This document shows positions 17,001-25,081 of a stretch of DNA of 53,298 nt, piece by piece. Each line of letters starts with the position of its first letter. Position 1 is the first letter of the stretch. The DNA is from a virus, in the IMG/VR virus record IMGVR_UViG_3300032291_003809, positions 1 through 53,298 of that record, one strand, 5' to 3'. The translations under genes and the position numbers were made by a program. The notes under the pieces are model-generated. The model was not told where the DNA came from. It was given only the letters and a program-made list of their open reading frames with translations, and searched no databases.

Positions 17001-18381
17001 TTCTAGTGGAACTTCAGGTCAAGATGCAACTGCGGGTACAAGTGGCTCTAGCGGTACATCAGGAACTGCGGGTACAAATGGTACAGCAGGTACTTCAGGT
17101 TCTTCAGGTACAAATGGTACAAATGGCTCAAATGGAACTTCAGGTTCTAGTGGAACTGATGGTTCTAGCGGAACGGATGGTTCTTCAGGAACAAGTGGAG
17201 AAAATGGTTCTTCAGGAACTAGTGGTACTACAGGTACAACAGGAACTAGTGGTACTAATGGTACTGCGGGTACAACAGGAACTAGTGGTACTACAGGTAC
17301 ATCAGGAACAGATGGTTCTTCAGGAACGAGTGGTACAACAGGTACTGATGGCTCTAGTGGTACAAGTGGTCGTGATGCTACTTCAGGTACAAATGGTTCA
17401 TCAGGAACTAGCGGTACAACAGGTACATCAGGTTCAGCAGGTACTGCGGGTGTGTCAGGAGATAGATATAAGTCAGCTTCAATTAGTTCATATACAATTG
17501 GTGGAGTAGGTTCTTCAGGAACAATAACAATAGGTACAGGATTGCAATGGACAACAGCACAATCTGTTTTAATTGCTTACGATGCTTCAAATTATGTTCT
17601 TGCTGAAGTAAATTCATACTCTTCAGGTACAGGTGTAATGACTTTTACAGTAGTTGACCCTATTGGTTCAGGTACTTATGATTCATGGCAAGTAAACTTG
17701 GCGGGTGCATCAGGAGGAGATGGTACTTCAGGTACATCGGGTTCTTCAGGTACATCAGCGAGTGCGGGTACTTCAGGTAGAGATGCAACTTCAGGTTCAT
17801 CAGGTACTAGCGGTACATCAGGAACTTCAGGTTCTAGCGGTACTTCAGGCACTAGTGGTACAAGTGGTAGCTCAGGTACAAGTGGTACATCAGGTACTGA
17901 TGGCTCTAGCGGTACTAGTGGTACATCTGCTTCAAGTGGAACTAGTGGAACAAGTGGCTCTTCAGGTACTGCAGGTACAACAGGTACTTCGGCAACTTCA
18001 GGTGCAACTTCATTGTTTGCAGGTACTTCAGGTACAACTGAAACATTACCTTTAGTTGAAGCTACTACTACGACTAGTACAACAACTACAACTACAACTG
18101 TATCTTCTACTACAAGTACTACAACGACTACAACAACTGTATTATTTGCAGGAAGTATTGATTATAGTAGTAGTGCTATAAATATTTGTACTACACCTGA
18201 TGGTTCTTTTTTAGTAACAGGTGATGCTACTACATTCTGTACTTGTACTACATTATCAGGTGCAGGTTTTGCAGGTCTTGCAGCAGGAACTTGGTATATT
18301 AAGTCAGGAACAGATTATGTATCAGTAACAACAAATGGTAGTAGCGTAGCAACTATCACAAGTGGTTGTACTGCATGTTAA
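14089..18381 (+). CDS. Giant collagen-like Gly-X-Y fibre with beta-modules
   Basis: A 1430-residue protein in which Gly occurs at nearly every third position, with X and Y mostly Thr, Ser, Ala and Asn ([12 protein letters not shown]). Five repeat tracts are separated by a C1q/TNF-like beta domain (about residues 236-394) and three copies of a ~80-residue beta-module starting SGDRY. It ends in a Thr-rich linker and a Cys-containing module like one in the 37388-41482 protein. Collagen-like trimeric fibres need Gly at every third residue; Pro is rare here, so Thr/Ser modification may help stability (known for glycosylated Thr in Riftia collagen). Likely a surface fibre. Confidence 0.75.
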   Translation: MSSTFLGGDTFSFISGGSGGGSGTSGSAGTSGFSGTSGTSGTLGTSGISYGSSGTSGASGSSGTSGSTGLTGTAGTSGAAGSSGTSGNSTAGTAGTSGFSGVSGSSGSSGTSGAQGSSGTSGSSGNAGSSGTSGAAGATGSSGTSGNEGTSGTSGSSGSTGTSGSTGTSGSSGSSGTTGTDGSSGSSGSSGTSATSGANGTMGTSGVNGTSGINGTAGTSGAQGSAGTSGISGAAISNWYGSFSDSTNQTVDGANTPTIWTYNTTEISNGISIVTGLDGASKITVANAGKYQIGYSAQIDKSSGGNDQVSIWARINGVDEPRTNSIIELIGAAAESLPFVSYIFDLAAGDYVEFVFASADATVRLLASPATVTPADPYDSPAAPSVIIVASEIGVAVAGTSGTNGTSGTSGSSGSSATSGATGTSGTSGSAGTSASSGSSGTDGSNGSSGTAGTAGTSGSSGTAGLSGDRYRTTSSSEFTLAGSGQITITVGTGLSYTVGQAVTIAYDISNIQFGDVVSYNSNTGVFVFNATTFTGSGTYNFWTVNLSGSAGGDGSSGTSGSSGTSASSGSSGTSATAGTSGSSGSSATSGTSATAGTSGIDGTSGTDGSSGTSGQDATAGTSGTNGTTGTSGSSGTSASSGSSGTTGTSGETGTSGTSGETGTSGTDGSSGTSGTTGTTGTSGSSGTTGTSGTDGSSGTTGTSGTSASSGTSGSSGTSGTSGSSGTNGSSGTSGSSGTTGTAGTAGISGDRYRTSSTTSVALGVGGSITVGTGLAYSIAQTFIMAYDDFNYQICNVLTYTSGSGFLTYTAPIDVVGSGTYDLWQVNLAGASGGDGTSGTNGSSGSSGTNGSSGTTGTSGSSGTDGSSASSGSSGTTGTSGQDATAGTSGSTGTSGTSGQDATAGTSGQDATAGTSGSSGTSGSSGTSGTNGTAGTSGSSGSSGTSGTSGTNGSSGTDGSSGTDGSSGTDGSSGTSGQDATAGTSGSSGTSGTAGTNGTAGTSGSSGTNGTNGSNGTSGSSGTDGSSGTDGSSGTSGENGSSGTSGTTGTTGTSGTNGTAGTTGTSGTTGTSGTDGSSGTSGTTGTDGSSGTSGRDATSGTNGSSGTSGTTGTSGSAGTAGVSGDRYKSASISSYTIGGVGSSGTITIGTGLQWTTAQSVLIAYDASNYVLAEVNSYSSGTGVMTFTVVDPIGSGTYDSWQVNLAGASGGDGTSGTSGSSGTSASAGTSGRDATSGSSGTSGTSGTSGSSGTSGTSGTSGSSGTSGTSGTDGSSGTSGTSASSGTSGTSGSSGTAGTTGTSATSGATSLFAGTSGTTETLPLVEATTTTSTTTTTTTVSSTTSTTTTTTTVLFAGSIDYSSSAINICTTPDGSFLVTGDATTFCTCTTLSGAGFAGLAAGTWYIKSGTDYVSVTTNGSSVATITSGCTAC
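14149..18045 (+). repeat. Gly-X-Y coding repeat tracts
   Basis: Nine-base codon-triplet repeats of the type GGT-ACT-TCA, in varied synonymous forms (ACA, ACT, AGT, TCA, TCT). They occupy about 14149-14790, 15279-15490, 15735-16335, 16576-17460 and 17700-18045, interrupted by the beta domains. Synonymous mixing shows selection for the protein repeat rather than simple DNA slippage. Confidence 0.8.
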
Positions 18382-18389
18382 AAAAGTTG

Positions 18390-18397
18390 TAAATTTG
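18390..18397 (+). promoter_or_regulatory. Probable promoter (TAAATTTG) for the S74 fibre genes
   Basis: TAAATTTG lies between the giant fibre stop and the next gene, with a TTG at 18366-18368 at 21 nt upstream, close to the Bacteroidota -33/-7 spacing. It is followed by the AACCATAAAA leader (from about 18410) before the fibre start. A similar octamer at 20884-20891 may serve the gene at 20910. Confidence 0.5.
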
Positions 18398-18433
18398 GTT
18401 ACTAAAAACTAACCATAAAATAATGAAAGAATT

Positions 18434-19678
18434 ATGCCGTATTCAAATATAACCTTTAATGTAAGCCAATTCTTGTCATTACAAGTTCACTCCTTTGTGA
18501 AAGTTAGTCATGATGCTAATAACTATATTTTAGGACAAGTTGTTACTTATAACCCCTCCACAGGGGTTTTAGTAATTACGCCTACTTCATCTGTGGGTAG
18601 TGGAACTTTTAATTCATGGACAGTTAGCTTAATTGGATATAGTGGCTCATCAGGAGCTAGTTCAAGCTCAGGGAATAGTACACAAGCAGGTACTAATGGT
18701 ACTGCGGGTACTGATGGCTCAAGTGCCTCTTCAGGTTCAACAGGTACTTCAGGTACTTCTGCAACAGCAGGTACTTCTGCTAGTTCAGGTTCCTCTGCAA
18801 CAGCAGGTACTTCAGCAACAGCAGGTACTGCGGGTTCAAGTGGTACTAGTGGTTCTAGTGGTACTTCTGCGACTTCAGGAGCTTCAGGCTCAAATGCAAC
18901 TTCAGGTACTGCAGGTACTTATGGTAGTTCTGCTCTTTCAGGAGCTAGTAATTCATCAGGTTCTTCAGGTACTTCAGGTTCATCAGGTGTAACAGGTCCA
19001 ACAGGTCCACAAGGTGCTACAGGTCTAACAGGCCCAACAGGAGGTTCAGGTTCATCAGGTACTTCAGGCTCAAGTGGTGCACAAGGTCCAAGAGGTCCAC
19101 AAGGTCCAACAGGTCCAACAGGACCTACAGGTATTCAACCCGCTTCAGCACCTACAGGAGCAACAGGTCCACAAGGTCCAACAGGTAGTTCTGCCAATTG
19201 GGGACAAGATTTGAATAGTGGTGGTTCAGGTGCAGTTTATGGTCCTCTAACAGGAAGCCAATATTTATTTACTTATGGTAGATATTATACAGCAGGAGAC
19301 CAAGGTAAGGGAATCACTAGTAATGTAGCTCCTGTTTGGCAAGGTTTTGGATTTGGATGGGCTAGTGATGCTGCTTTAGGAGGTACTTACTTTTATGGTA
19401 CATCTTTAAGAGAGACAAAAAAAGAAATTCAACCATTCACTAAATCAGCTATGGATATTATCAATAGAACTGAAATAGTGAGCTATAAGATGGATTCAGG
19501 GGTTCATGATGATACCACTTTAATTGGATTCGTTGCAGAAAATACTCCTGTAGAATTATCAACTGAAAAGCAAGATTCAATGGATAACACTAATACATTA
19601 GGTGTAATTTTAAAAGCAATACAAGAAATTGACGATAGAATAATAGCTTTACAAAATAAAAAAAATGCCATACGCTAA
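18434..19678 (+). CDS. Collagen-like fibre with C-terminal S74 chaperone (fibre 1)
   Basis: A 414-residue protein. Residues 1-68 are the same beta-module as in the giant fibre ([12 protein letters not shown]...SWTVSLIG). About 70-245 are Gly-X-Y repeats, first Ser/Thr-rich and then true GPTGPQG collagen-like triplets. The C-terminus (from about residue 323, [12 protein letters not shown]) is an intramolecular chaperone of endosialidase type (peptidase S74), which trimerises the fibre and then cleaves itself off. It overlaps the next gene by 14 nt. A trimeric receptor-binding fibre is the likely role. Confidence 0.85.
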   Translation: MPYSNITFNVSQFLSLQVHSFVKVSHDANNYILGQVVTYNPSTGVLVITPTSSVGSGTFNSWTVSLIGYSGSSGASSSSGNSTQAGTNGTAGTDGSSASSGSTGTSGTSATAGTSASSGSSATAGTSATAGTAGSSGTSGSSGTSATSGASGSNATSGTAGTYGSSALSGASNSSGSSGTSGSSGVTGPTGPQGATGLTGPTGGSGSSGTSGSSGAQGPRGPQGPTGPTGPTGIQPASAPTGATGPQGPTGSSANWGQDLNSGGSGAVYGPLTGSQYLFTYGRYYTAGDQGKGITSNVAPVWQGFGFGWASDAALGGTYFYGTSLRETKKEIQPFTKSAMDIINRTEIVSYKMDSGVHDDTTLIGFVAENTPVELSTEKQDSMDNTNTLGVILKAIQEIDDRIIALQNKKNAIR

Positions 19679-20894
19679 TATAAATATAACCACAACAACA
19701 GGATTATCTTTTGTAGCAGGAGATAATGTGCAGTTAAGTTATGATGCTAATAACTATATTATTGGTGTAGTTGTTTCTTATGATTCATTAACGGGTGCAA
19801 TGACTTTAGCTCCAACAAAATCTGTTGGTAGCGGTACTTATAGTAATTGGATAGTTTCATTAACAGGATTAAGCGGTTCTAGTGGTACAAATGGTACTGC
19901 AGGTACTTCAGGTACATCAGCTACAGCAGGTACTTCAGGACTTTCATATACATCGGGTACTAGTGGTACTTCTGCTAGTTCAGGTTCTTCTGCAACTGCA
20001 GGTACAACAGGAACTTATGGTTCATCTGCAACTTCGGGTACATCGGGGGAATCAAGTTCTTCAGCAAATGATGCAACATCAGGTAGCTCAGGCTCTAGTG
20101 GTTCTAGTGGTTCTAGTGCTACAAGCGGTACTTCGGGACTTTCTGCCTTATCGGGCTCTACAGGTACATCAGGAACTTCTGCTTCAACAGGTTCTAGTGG
20201 TACAAGTGGCGGTAGCGGTGTAAGTGGCGTAAATGGTCCTACAGGTGCTACAGGCCCTCAAGGTCCACAAGGTGCGTTAGGTGGCAGAGGTAGTTCAGGT
20301 GTTAGTGGCGTAAACGGTCCTACAGGCCCTCAAGGTTTTCAAGGTGGAACAGGTCCTCAAGGTCCTCAAGGTCCTACAAGAGTTGGTCCTACAGGTCCTA
20401 CGGGTCCTACGGGAGCTCAAGGTCCTCAAACGGTTTACAATCAGGCTTTGAATACTAATAGTAATGTGTATTTTTATTTCCTACAAGGTAGTGGTCCTTT
20501 AGTTTCTCCAATATTTTATGTAGCAGATGGTGCACAATTTAATGCTTCATTTGACTATTTGCCACATGGATGGATTGGGGATTCTGCCAATTGGTACACT
20601 TATGGTGGTGTTGGAGCTGCGTATTTTTATGGAACTTCTACTAGAGAAGCAAAAAAGAATATTGAGACATTTACTAAGTCCGCTATAGATATTATTAAGC
20701 AAACAGAAATAGTTTCATTTAAGTATGATTTTGATGATTTGGAACAAAGTGAAATTCCTAAAATAGGATTTATTGCAGATGATACACCAACTGAGTTATC
20801 AGGTTCTAAACAAGATATGATGGAAATAAATTCAACTATAGCCATTGCAATAAAAGCAGTTCAAGAATTAGATGAAAAAATTATAAATTTGTAA
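19665..20894 (+). CDS. Collagen-like fibre with C-terminal S74 chaperone (fibre 2)
   Basis: A 409-residue paralogue of the preceding gene: an N-terminal beta-module ([14 protein letters not shown]...SWIVSLTG with a [13 protein letters not shown] core), Gly-X-Y repeats from about residue 70 to 255 including GPQGPQG collagen triplets, a short receptor-type region, and an S74 chaperone from about residue 325 ([12 protein letters not shown]) ending in a helical tail. The region just before the chaperone differs from fibre 1, as expected for receptor variation. Confidence 0.85.
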   Translation: MPYANINITTTTGLSFVAGDNVQLSYDANNYIIGVVVSYDSLTGAMTLAPTKSVGSGTYSNWIVSLTGLSGSSGTNGTAGTSGTSATAGTSGLSYTSGTSGTSASSGSSATAGTTGTYGSSATSGTSGESSSSANDATSGSSGSSGSSGSSATSGTSGLSALSGSTGTSGTSASTGSSGTSGGSGVSGVNGPTGATGPQGPQGALGGRGSSGVSGVNGPTGPQGFQGGTGPQGPQGPTRVGPTGPTGPTGAQGPQTVYNQALNTNSNVYFYFLQGSGPLVSPIFYVADGAQFNASFDYLPHGWIGDSANWYTYGGVGAAYFYGTSTREAKKNIETFTKSAIDIIKQTEIVSFKYDFDDLEQSEIPKIGFIADDTPTELSGSKQDMMEINSTIAIAIKAVQELDEKIINL

Positions 20895-20909
20895 AATAAC
20901 AATATTACT

Positions 20910-21290
20910 ATGGCAATAACTTACACATGGCAAATAACTAAGCTTCAAGTCCAACCATCAAATAATGGACAACAAAATGTTTTATATAGAGTTCATTGGA
21001 GATTATGGGGTAAATTAGTAGATGAAACAGGAGAATATGAATCTCATATTGAAGATGTTACTACTTTAAGATTTAATCCTGATAATGGTTTTGTGCCTTT
21101 TGAAGATGTAATTCAAAATCATGAGCTTATTGTAAGTTGGGTTGAAGCAAGAGAAAATGAGAGACAAAGAAATATTGCTTGGAGAAAACAAAAAGTGGAT
21201 GAATTAGTTATGAAAAAGAAAAATCCTGATACGGTTGATTATCTTCCTAATGGAGACCAAATAATACCCCCACCAATAACATTGATTTAA
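20910..21290 (+). CDS. Phage structural/assembly-like protein (DUF7936-like)
   Basis: A 126-residue protein starting MAITYTWQITKLQVQPSNN, then NVLYRVHWRLWGK, a DNGFVPFEDV segment and a Trp-containing helix. This matches by eye the pattern of small proteins common in T4-like cyanophages (YtWki...V.W...). Its position between two fibre genes suggests a fibre-linked role. A TAAATTTG box (20884-20891) lies 18 nt upstream. The family call is from memory and should be treated as tentative. Confidence 0.5.
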   Translation: MAITYTWQITKLQVQPSNNGQQNVLYRVHWRLWGKLVDETGEYESHIEDVTTLRFNPDNGFVPFEDVIQNHELIVSWVEARENERQRNIAWRKQKVDELVMKKKNPDTVDYLPNGDQIIPPPITLI

Positions 21291-21293
21291 AAA

Positions 21294-22517
21294 ATGGCTT
21301 ATTCTAATATAACACTTAATTGCAGTACTAACCTTTCATTTAGGGCAAATGATTTTGTGCAGGTTACTCACGATGAATTAAACTACTATGTAGGTAGAGT
21401 TGTATCTTATAATGCAGGTACAGGTGTTATGGTGTTAACCCCAACTCAAAGTGTAGGTAATGGAACATTTTCAGAATGGACAGTATCTTTAACGGGAGAA
21501 AATGGGACTAGTGGTACTTCAGGTACAAATGGAACTAGTGGTACAACAGGTGCTAACTCAACAAGTGGGACTTCAGGAACTAGTGGAAGTACAGGAACCT
21601 CAGGTACATCTGCTACAAGTGGTACTTCTGCTGTTTCAGGAACTAGTGGTACATCAGCAAGTGATGGCTCATCAGGAACATCAGGAACATCAGGAACTTC
21701 TGCTTCTAGTGGTACTTCAGGCACTAGTGGTTCTGCGGGTACAAGTGGTACATCAGGTTCTTCTGCGACATCGGGAACTTCTGCATTATCAGGTTCTAGT
21801 GGTACAAGTGGTAATGGTGGTGCTTCAGGTTCAAGCGGTTCTTCGGGCACTTCGGGTGGAACAGGTCCTCAAGGTCCAACAGGTCCTCAAGGAGCAACAG
21901 GTCCTGCAGGAAGTTCAGGTACATCGGGTTCTTCAGGTGTAAATGGTGGAACAGGCCCAATAGGTGCTACAGGTCCAACAGGTGCTCAAGGCCCTGCAGG
22001 TGCTGCAGTTACAGGTCCTCAAGGTCCAACAGGTCCTCAAGGTCCTGCTAATAGTAATAACCAAAACTTATCAGCAGGTCAGCCATTTACATTTAATATT
22101 TGTTCTTGGAATCAATTGTATTATGGTAGCCAATGTAATGCACAAAGTGGACAAGGTGCTAGAAGTAATAGTGGAATACAATTTATTACTCTTCCTAGTG
22201 TTTGGCAAAGTCCAAATGGAGGTATTGGTGCGGGAGGATTTTTCCCTACTTCAACTAGAGAATTAAAAACTGATATTACTCCTTTTACTAAATCAGGTTT
22301 AGATATACTTAATGCAACTACTATCGTTAGCTATGAATTTGATATTAATGGCATGGAAGGCGAAACAAAATATGGATTTATTGCAGAAGACACGCCTGAA
22401 GAAATTGCAGGTGTTACACATGATAGAATTATCATATCTTCAACTTTGGGTGTTATAATGAAAGCACTTCAAGAATTAGATGTAAAGCTAAAAGAAAAAG
22501 AAAAATTGTACTTATAA
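21294..22517 (+). CDS. Collagen-like fibre with C-terminal S74 chaperone (fibre 3)
   Basis: A 407-residue third paralogue: an N-terminal beta-module ([16 protein letters not shown]...EWTVSLTG), Gly-X-Y repeats at about residues 69-255 with Ser/Thr-rich and then GPTGPQG collagen-like parts, a variable region, and the S74 chaperone from about residue 319 ([12 protein letters not shown]) with a KEKEKL coiled-coil end. The PKHD-type hydroxylase gene follows directly, which supports a hydroxylation link. Confidence 0.85.
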   Translation: MAYSNITLNCSTNLSFRANDFVQVTHDELNYYVGRVVSYNAGTGVMVLTPTQSVGNGTFSEWTVSLTGENGTSGTSGTNGTSGTTGANSTSGTSGTSGSTGTSGTSATSGTSAVSGTSGTSASDGSSGTSGTSGTSASSGTSGTSGSAGTSGTSGSSATSGTSALSGSSGTSGNGGASGSSGSSGTSGGTGPQGPTGPQGATGPAGSSGTSGSSGVNGGTGPIGATGPTGAQGPAGAAVTGPQGPTGPQGPANSNNQNLSAGQPFTFNICSWNQLYYGSQCNAQSGQGARSNSGIQFITLPSVWQSPNGGIGAGGFFPTSTRELKTDITPFTKSGLDILNATTIVSYEFDINGMEGETKYGFIAEDTPEEIAGVTHDRIIISSTLGVIMKALQELDVKLKEKEKLYL

Positions 22518-22539
22518 ATTAATAAAACAAAAAATAACC

Positions 22540-23139
22540 ATGCAAATTCAACCAATTTTTGAGACCGAAGAATGTGATATGACAAATTATTACTTTTTTC
22601 AAAATGGGTTTAACCAACAAGAATTAGATAAAATTTTTAGTTCTATAAAAAATTTGCCAACAAATGATGGCTTGGTTTCAGGCGATGGAATACCTAATAA
22701 AGAAATAAGGTCTTCAACAATTAAATGGATTCCGAAGAATGATGGGTTCGGTTGGTTATATTTTAGTCTTATGGAATTTGCTGCCGAAGCTAATAAAAAC
22801 CTTTGGAATTTTAATTTATATTCAGTTATAGACAATATTCAATATACAGAATATCATGCAACTCAACAAGGTCATTATGGTTGGCATCAAGATGTAGGTG
22901 GAAGCTCTATGTCAAAAAGAAAACTTTCTATGGTTGTACAATTATCAGACCCAAGTGAATACGAAGGTGGTAATTTCCAAATATTTAAAGGGGGTAATCC
23001 TGAAAATGCAGAAATAGTTCCAAAAGACAAAGGATATGTATGTATTTTCCCATCTTATATGATGCACAGAGTTACTCCTGTTACAAGTGGAGTAAGAAAA
23101 TCTCTCGTTTTGTGGCTAGGAGGGGAACACTACAAATAA
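22540..23139 (+). CDS. PKHD-type 2-oxoglutarate/Fe(II) hydroxylase
   Basis: A 199-residue protein with the facial triad H116-x-D118 and H176, and the 2OG-binding R186, in the order and spacing of prolyl-4-hydroxylase-like PKHD oxygenases; WHQDVGG is the metal motif and MMHRV the distal His. Such enzymes hydroxylate Pro or other side chains using O2 and 2-oxoglutarate. The gene has an AACC-ATG leader and directly follows three collagen-like fibre genes on the same strand, so the fibres are the obvious candidate substrates. The substrate is inference. Confidence 0.8.
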   Translation: MQIQPIFETEECDMTNYYFFQNGFNQQELDKIFSSIKNLPTNDGLVSGDGIPNKEIRSSTIKWIPKNDGFGWLYFSLMEFAAEANKNLWNFNLYSVIDNIQYTEYHATQQGHYGWHQDVGGSSMSKRKLSMVVQLSDPSEYEGGNFQIFKGGNPENAEIVPKDKGYVCIFPSYMMHRVTPVTSGVRKSLVLWLGGEHYK

Positions 23140-23158
23140 TTAATACACATCATTAATT
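23138..23158. terminator. Possible bidirectional terminator between convergent genes
   Basis: Perfect inverted repeat AATTAAT/ATTAATT (23138-23144 and 23152-23158, 7-nt loop) overlaps the stop codons of the convergent genes that end at 23139 and 23140 with no gap. T-rich flanks occur on the right side. The stem is weak, being all A-T. Confidence 0.4.
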
Positions 23159-23766
23159 TTTAAGTAGTTAGTCATATCATCAGCATATCCAATTTCTCCA
23201 ATCCAAAAAGAATTAAAAGCTAAACTTATCCTTGTTTTATCAGCTTCTACTTCAGGTACACCATGGTAAGTAGTAGATGGGAATAGTACGCAGTCTCCTG
23301 TCTTTACAGGTACATGATACAGATTACTATTAAAAGGATTTGATACTTCTGTATGAATATGCCATGGTTTTAAACTTGCATCTTGAAACTGAATTTGGTC
23401 CTTAAATTCACTTGCTTGAATATAGATAACCCCGCTTACTATACTATTAGGATGATAATGTAAATGATGATGACCTGATTTGTCAGTATAGTTTAACCAT
23501 GATTGAGTAATTCTTAATTTTACTGAATTTTCATAAGCGGGAGTTATTACTTTTTCAACCCATAAATCTAAACATTCTTGTGCAAATGCTTTTATTTCAC
23601 TAAAAGCAGGGTTTTCTATAACTCTTCTATTATTTGAGCTACTATTAGCAACGCTACTAGCTTTTTCTTCAGCTAATACTATGTCTAATTCTTCCTGTGT
23701 AAAATCTCTATGAAATTTTGCTTTTAAAATTGGAGTAGGGAATAATGAATGGATAATGTGTTGCAT
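23140..23766 (-). CDS. 2OG-Fe(II) oxygenase (2OG-FeII_Oxy_5-like), copy 1
   Basis: A 208-residue protein. Likely metal-binding region HLHYHPNS (H103 and H105), distal H168 in YHGVP and 2OG-binding R179, with the usual double-stranded beta-helix pattern (SGVIYI, GDCVLFP, RISLAFNSF). It is homologous to the next two genes. This family is common in phages; substrates are mostly unknown. The 3' end abuts the convergent PKHD hydroxylase gene. A role in modifying viral fibres is inferred from context. Confidence 0.75.
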   Translation of the reverse strand: MQHIIHSLFPTPILKAKFHRDFTQEELDIVLAEEKASSVANSSSNNRRVIENPAFSEIKAFAQECLDLWVEKVITPAYENSVKLRITQSWLNYTDKSGHHHLHYHPNSIVSGVIYIQASEFKDQIQFQDASLKPWHIHTEVSNPFNSNLYHVPVKTGDCVLFPSTTYHGVPEVEADKTRISLAFNSFWIGEIGYADDMTNYLKINDVY

Positions 23767-23767
23767 A

Positions 23768-24430
23768 TTATAATGGTTTGTTTTCTTTTTGGCTAGGTAA
23801 ATCTATTTTTACAAAATTAATTCCTTTTAATGGACCTTCAATAAATCCTATGTTTCCTGAGTAAAATGAATTAAAAGCTAAACTTAATCTATTTTCATCT
23901 TCAATCAAAGGAACGCTATGGGTTAAATTTGACGGAAATATTACAATATCCCCTGTACCTACAGATAGTTCAAATGTGTTACTGCTAAATATATTCTTTT
24001 GATTATTTGTTTGAATTTGCCAATTTTCTCCTGAATCCATTTTAGTAAATACAATCTTATCCTTTTCTTTATTAGCATTTACATATAAAACCCCACACAA
24101 TATACTATTATGATGAGTATGTGGTGGGTGGTATTGTTCTTTTTTTGTAAAATTAAGCCAAGAATGAGTAATTTTCAATTTTATGTCATTTGGGTTTATT
24201 GGCTTGTTTATTTCTAATAAATAGTTATTCAAAGCTCTTTCACATATATTCTTTAATTCAATCAATGGTTCGTTATCAAGAATATAAATATCTAAAGTAT
24301 TTGGATAAGTATATCTCAATTTATCTTTAAAAGACATAAAACAGTTCATTTCATCTTCTGTAAAATATCTTTCCATCTTATTCATAGTTACTACCGTAGG
24401 AAATATTGGTAGCATTAATCCTTTTTCCAT
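23768..24430 (-). CDS. 2OG-Fe(II) oxygenase, copy 2
   Basis: A 220-residue homologue of its neighbours: HTHHNS (H104, H106), SGVLYV-like strand (CGVLYV), GDIVIFPSN, H171 and R181. It is separated by one base from copy 1 and three bases from copy 3, which implies tandem duplication and co-expression. The N-terminal halves differ more than the catalytic cores, so the copies may act on different sites or residues. Confidence 0.75.
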   Translation of the reverse strand: MEKGLMLPIFPTVVTMNKMERYFTEDEMNCFMSFKDKLRYTYPNTLDIYILDNEPLIELKNICERALNNYLLEINKPINPNDIKLKITHSWLNFTKKEQYHPPHTHHNSILCGVLYVNANKEKDKIVFTKMDSGENWQIQTNNQKNIFSSNTFELSVGTGDIVIFPSNLTHSVPLIEDENRLSLAFNSFYSGNIGFIEGPLKGINFVKIDLPSQKENKPL

Positions 24431-24433
24431 AAA

Positions 24434-25078
24434 TTATTTTTGATTTTTTAAATCTAATTTTAAATAATTAATTCCACTCATATCTCCATTTACAAATCCT
24501 AATTCTCCTGAAAAAAATGAATTAAAAGCTAAACTGACTCTTGTATAATCATGGTTTGTTTTAGGAACGCTATGAATTAAATTAGATGGAAATAATACTA
24601 AATCTCCTGTGTGTACAGGAACGGTAAATTCATTTGAATTAAAGGCTGTATATTCACTAGATTGTATTATAAAATTATCTCCTGTAGCCCTTTTTGAGAA
24701 TACAATACAATCAGATTCTCTATTTGCATTTATATACAAGCATCCACTAATAAAGCTATTATGATGGTTGTGTTTATGATGATATTGATTTTTATTTGTA
24801 TAATTAAGCCATGATATTGTGGGAACTAATTTTAAGTCATTTATTGGTTCGTAAACTTGTTGTAAATAGTCATTTAGTGCTTCACTAACCAATTGTTTGA
24901 TATTAGATAATTTTTCGTTTTCTAATACAAATACATCATTAGTAGTTATGTTACCTGTGTTTTTACGAACATCATTTTTATAATCTAAAATACAATCCAT
25001 TTCCTCTTTAGTAAAATCCCTGCCAATATTATTTAAAAGAATAGAAGTTGGAAACATCGGTACAATTTCGCCTTTCAT
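24434..25078 (-). CDS. 2OG-Fe(II) oxygenase, copy 3
   Basis: A 214-residue homologue: HKHNHHNS (H103, H105), SGCLYI, GDLVLFPSN, H169 and R180, with the same RVSLAFNSFFSG strand as copies 1 and 2. Reading order in the transcript is heptosyltransferase-like, copy 3, copy 2, copy 1. Such triplication of one enzyme inside a glycosylation island is notable. Confidence 0.75.
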   Translation of the reverse strand: MKGEIVPMFPTSILLNNIGRDFTKEEMDCILDYKNDVRKNTGNITTNDVFVLENEKLSNIKQLVSEALNDYLQQVYEPINDLKLVPTISWLNYTNKNQYHHKHNHHNSFISGCLYINANRESDCIVFSKRATGDNFIIQSSEYTAFNSNEFTVPVHTGDLVLFPSNLIHSVPKTNHDYTRVSLAFNSFFSGELGFVNGDMSGINYLKLDLKNQK

Positions 25079-25081
25079 ATA

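Noticed and set aside
14321-20223. Long alternative-frame + strand frames rich in Val, Gln and Leu across the Gly-X-Y genes (for example 14321-14908, 15743-16372, 16571-17509, 19882-20223, 21502-21942)
   Set aside because: They are shifted readings of the nine-base Gly-X-Y repeats; their monotonous composition follows from the repeat, and the in-phase frame is clearly the collagen-like protein.
15645-21850. Antisense Pro/Glu/Val-rich frames across the same repeats (15645-15890, 15933-16442, 21446-21850)
   Set aside because: Reverse complement of the same repeat codons, without promoter or spacing that would suggest genes.
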